Shown here one piece after another: positions 62,786 to 64,000 of a stretch of 64,000 nucleotides of DNA. Under the pieces are notes generated by a model that ran no database searches, had not been told where the DNA came from, and was given only the letters and a program-made list of their open reading frames with translations. This DNA comes from Ceratothoa steindachneri (Eukaryota > Arthropoda > Malacostraca > Isopoda > Cymothoidae), in NCBI GenBank assembly GCA_963969495.1, contig OZ018326.1:149821806-149885805 (forward strand), in the 5' to 3' direction. The position numbers and the translations under genes were made by a program. Within the stretch, counting starts at the first letter, position 1, and each line of letters starts with the position of its first letter.

Positions 62786-64000
62786 CAGTAAGGGCTGAAA
62801 GTTTCCACACTGCTAATTTTTTAATATAAGAAAATGAATAATAATTTAAGAATCAGACTTTGTTTTAGGATGTTTTTATTATGATTATCATGATTAACAT
62901 GATTTTCAGGCCAATCCCATTATATTAATAAATACAGTAAATTGATATGCACACTCACTAATTACACTAAGGTCACTTGATTTTCAGGTCTGCTTCTATT
63001 CCTTTTAGCATAATGGAGGCCGAATTTTGATGATATCTTGGCTGATATTGTTTCATTTTTCCTCAGAAACATCCAAAACTGCTCACAATTGGATGGCCTC
63101 TGTTTATTAACTTCTAGTTTGAATATCTCAAGAAATTCTCTTTTCGGTTTAGATCTGGCGAATTCCAAGCCCAAGTTTCCAAAGGTTAGATGTTATTTTC
63201 TGTAAAGGACTTTTTAATGCTTTTACTATTCCAAAAATGTGCTCCATCATGCAGAAAAATACAATTATCTCAACAAATTATTCCTGAACTGTGGCGAAAA
63301 GGTGCAACTAAAGAAGTTTTGGTACCATTTTGAGTTACTGGCCGCGTTCTTGGGTAAAATTGTTAGTGCTCCAGTTCCCTTAGACGAGAAGGAATCCAAG
63401 ACACGGAGAATATTTTGAAGCTTCAGCATGGGAACAAAGGTGACTCGTAAAGGCGATTTCCTTTTCTTATGCTAACTAAGGATCATCCAAACGCTCCAAA
63501 CAAAAGGGAGAGTAGTCAGTGAATATAAATTGTCGAAGTTTTCAGCTTTTCATTTTTATATTTCATACAAAGTTGGGTCTGCCTTTCCTAACCTCTTGAG
63601 ACACAGCCTTGCCCTGAAGCGTTCACAACTGCTTCTTTGTAATCGTAACTTTGATTGGCACTGGAAGCAACCCAAACTTTTGATCGCCCAGAGGACCTCT
63701 TTAAATGAGTGTAACCAGTCTTTGTAAATTCCTTAATGATCATCATGATTGTACTTCATGCCATACCCTTATTAATTATCTCTGCATTTCAGGCCATTTT
63801 CTTGCAGAACAACATTGTTGGCACATTTTTTCTTTTGAAAGAATCATTTCTTGAATGGAAAAAGGGCAGAGATTTATTTTTACACAAAATATATAACAAA
63901 ATATGTTATAATTACCCATCAATGTTCCATGGACTGAGATTCACTTCCTACAAGAAGAGGACAACAACCTGACTTTGGTTTTAACGAAAGTTTGAACTGT
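62786..64000 (-). mobile_element. Tc1-like transposon, copy 2 (cut by window end)
   Basis: The inner end at 62,784 reads TA then CAGTAAGGGCTGAAAGTTT, as in copy 1. The transposase C-terminus (62,962-63,174) keeps FKLEVNKQRPSNCEQF. The outer terminal repeat would lie about 145 bases beyond the window. Confidence 0.85.

Larger units (their letters stand above)
58328..64000 (+). repeat. 5.67-kb segmental duplication, copy 2 (cut by window end)
   Basis: Aligns with 10,970-16,641 throughout and is still aligned at the last base of the window, so the true duplication is longer or ends just outside. The piggyBac fragment that precedes copy 1 is absent here. Confidence 0.95.

Overview
This is an AT-rich, repeat-dense window from an animal genome, most likely an arthropod. 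The evidence is the mix of element families: piggyBac, Tc1/mariner, two hAT types, Penelope-like elements (PLEs), a Jockey/I/R1-type non-LTR retrotransposon, and a multi-copy protein family known from arthropod and cnidarian genomes. The species cannot be named from the sequence. I found no intact host gene, tRNA, rRNA or CRISPR. Every long coding stretch I can identify is mobile-element sequence, and nearly all of it is broken by stops and frameshifts.

Layout. 0.8-1.1 kb: a small LINE reverse-transcriptase scrap. 2.2-4.9 kb: a nearly full-length piggyBac with all three catalytic aspartates but several nonsense/frameshift lesions. 6.5-8.5 kb: one arm of a 1.95-kb repeat whose inverted partner is at 44.9-46.8 kb. 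10.2-10.9 kb: a truncated, inverted piggyBac end. 10.97-16.64 kb: a block duplicated in direct orientation at 58.3-64.0 kb (it runs off the window), carrying relics of two hAT transposases and a Tc1 element plus a 127-bp minisatellite. 19-27.4 kb: a pile-up on the minus strand of a PLE relic, a roughly 5.4-kb LINE (ORF1 zinc knuckles, endonuclease, RT), a second PLE endonuclease relic and a Tc1 relic whose outer end adjoins a long (TA)n tract. 27.7-29.2 and 47.4-49.05 kb: two broken copies of an uncharacterised repeated protein family. 29.3-30.3 kb: a possible solo LTR. 30.8-31.6 kb: a third PLE relic. 35.7-35.9 kb: the 3' tail of a CR1/L2-like LINE. 31.6-44.9 kb is otherwise featureless AT-rich DNA.

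51.06-56.02 kb is the most unusual structure: two roughly 0.54-kb arms, each made of about four 127-bp tandem units and in inverted orientation, enclose a 3.9-kb loop that contains a second, 5'-truncated copy of the 20-25 kb LINE. This is the architecture of a foldback element. The same 127-bp unit also occurs as single arrays inside both copies of the 5.67-kb duplicated block.

The elements do not act as a pathway. The window is best read as a transposon graveyard shaped by insertion, nested truncation, segmental duplication and inverted-repeat formation. The candidates for something undescribed are the 127-bp-unit foldback-like element, the unclassified two-copy protein family, and the piggyBac ends with repeated palindromes.
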